Assembly (NCBI GenBank): GCA_903903715.1
Contig: CAIUZX010000020.1
Span: forward strand, 1 to 7,220
DNA: 7,220 nucleotides
DNA from: an uncultured Caulobacterales bacterium
Lineage (GTDB): Bacteria; Pseudomonadota; Alphaproteobacteria; Caulobacterales; Caulobacteraceae
Direction: 5' to 3'
The notes beneath the pieces were generated by a model that searched no databases, was not told the DNA's origin, and saw only the letters and a list, made by a program, of their open reading frames with translations. The translations under genes were made by a program, and so were the position numbers. Of the stretch, positions 5,722 through 7,220 are shown in pieces (the first letter of the stretch is position 1; the number at the start of each line of letters is the position of its first letter).

Positions 5722-6164
5722 TTGTGTATCATCACGCCGCGCAACGAAAAGTCCCGGCGTTGCGTCACCACAAACCCCCGCTTGAGGAAGAACCGCCGCG
5801 CCGCTTCGCTCGCCTCGGTATAAAGGCGCGTGAGGCCGGTCTTGCGGGCATGCGATTCCAGAACGGCATAGAGCGCCGCCGCCGTCCCTGTTCCGGCCTC
5901 AGCCGGGCGGCAATAGAGAAAGTCAATGTGGCCGTCGGCTTCCAGATCGATGAAGGCGCACGGCTGGTCGGCTACATCGAGAGCGACCCACACCACGCGC
6001 CCGTCCCCCGCCTGCGCCCCGAACCGGTCAGCCGACGCCCCCGCCGCCCAGGCCTGGACCTGCTCGGGCGAATAGTCCGACGGGCCGATCCCGCGCACCG
6101 CTTCGACGAAGATGCCGGCCAGATGCGCGGCGTCGTCCGGTTGGTAGAGCCTCAGGCGCGCCAC
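5694..6164 (-). CDS. GNAT-family N-acetyltransferase (YafP-like)
   Basis: The 156-residue protein fits the GNAT acetyltransferase fold, which transfers an acetyl group from acetyl-CoA to an amine. The N-terminal strand (RLYQPDDAAHLAGIF) leads to a central beta segment (ADGHIDFLYCRP, 76-87), then an acetyl-CoA pyrophosphate loop, EAGTGTAAAL (89-98), in which the usual leading Gln/Arg is absent. A TEASEAARRFFLKRGF stretch (116-131) and the ending HNYAMEKRL resemble E. coli YafP-like proteins. The substrate is unknown. The GTG start lies 13 nt after the argG stop with only a weak GAAGCGG upstream. It is the second gene of a likely argG-GNAT unit, though neither gene implies the function of the other. 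The TAA stop lies within the 3' end of the opposing ArsC-like gene. Confidence 0.83.
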   Translation of the reverse strand: MARLRLYQPDDAAHLAGIFVEAVRGIGPSDYSPEQVQAWAAGASADRFGAQAGDGRVVWVALDVADQPCAFIDLEADGHIDFLYCRPAEAGTGTAAALYAVLESHARKTGLTRLYTEASEAARRFFLKRGFVVTQRRDFSLRGVMIHNYAMEKRLS

Positions 6165-6177
6165 ATCCGCTTCGGCG

Positions 6178-7220
<1,043 letters not shown>

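Overview
The window is GC-rich, tightly packed bacterial DNA. The best clue to its source is the gene at 843-3173. It encodes a four-PAS, histidine-kinase-like protein with a tyrosine (Tyr555) where the phospho-accepting histidine should be, which is the hallmark of the cell-fate regulator DivL. Together with its length, N-terminal membrane anchor and general composition, this places the window in the alphaproteobacteria, most likely order Caulobacterales (Caulobacter, Brevundimonas, Phenylobacterium or a relative). A promoter-like sequence close to the published Caulobacter housekeeping consensus at 5299-5326 and a GANTC (CcrM-type) site in the divL leader agree with this.

Layout from left to right. 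(1) 5-784, plus strand: an exported YedY-like molybdopterin oxidoreductase with a twin-arginine signal and a lipobox. (2) 785-842: a short convergent gap with a perfect 9-bp hairpin that overlaps the stop codon of gene 1. (3) 843-3173, minus strand: divL. (4) 3174-3285: the divL leader, AT-richer than its surroundings, with one GANTC site. (5) 3286-3933 and 3930-5135, minus strand: a thiamine phosphate synthase-like protein, translationally coupled (GTGA overlap) downstream of a soluble cytochrome P450. (6) 5136-5367: a divergent control region with a 12-bp palindrome and a promoter-like inverted repeat. (7) 5368-5721, plus strand: an ArsC/Spx-family (YffB-like) protein whose end overlaps by 28 nt the convergent GNAT acetyltransferase gene at 5694-6164. 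(8) 6178-7220, minus strand: argG, with its 5' end cut off by the window edge; the GNAT gene lies 13 nt behind it and is probably co-transcribed.

The genes do not form one pathway. The minus strand holds three likely transcription units: argG-GNAT, P450-thiE and divL. The window mixes core metabolism (arginine, thiamine), redox enzymes and a cell-cycle regulator. I see no mobile element, CRISPR array, tRNA or rRNA, and no sign of recent transfer. The most notable features are the pseudokinase character of DivL (both H-box and N-box are altered), the unexplained P450-ThiE coupling, and the palindromic divergent promoter region. I found no evidence for an entirely new system.
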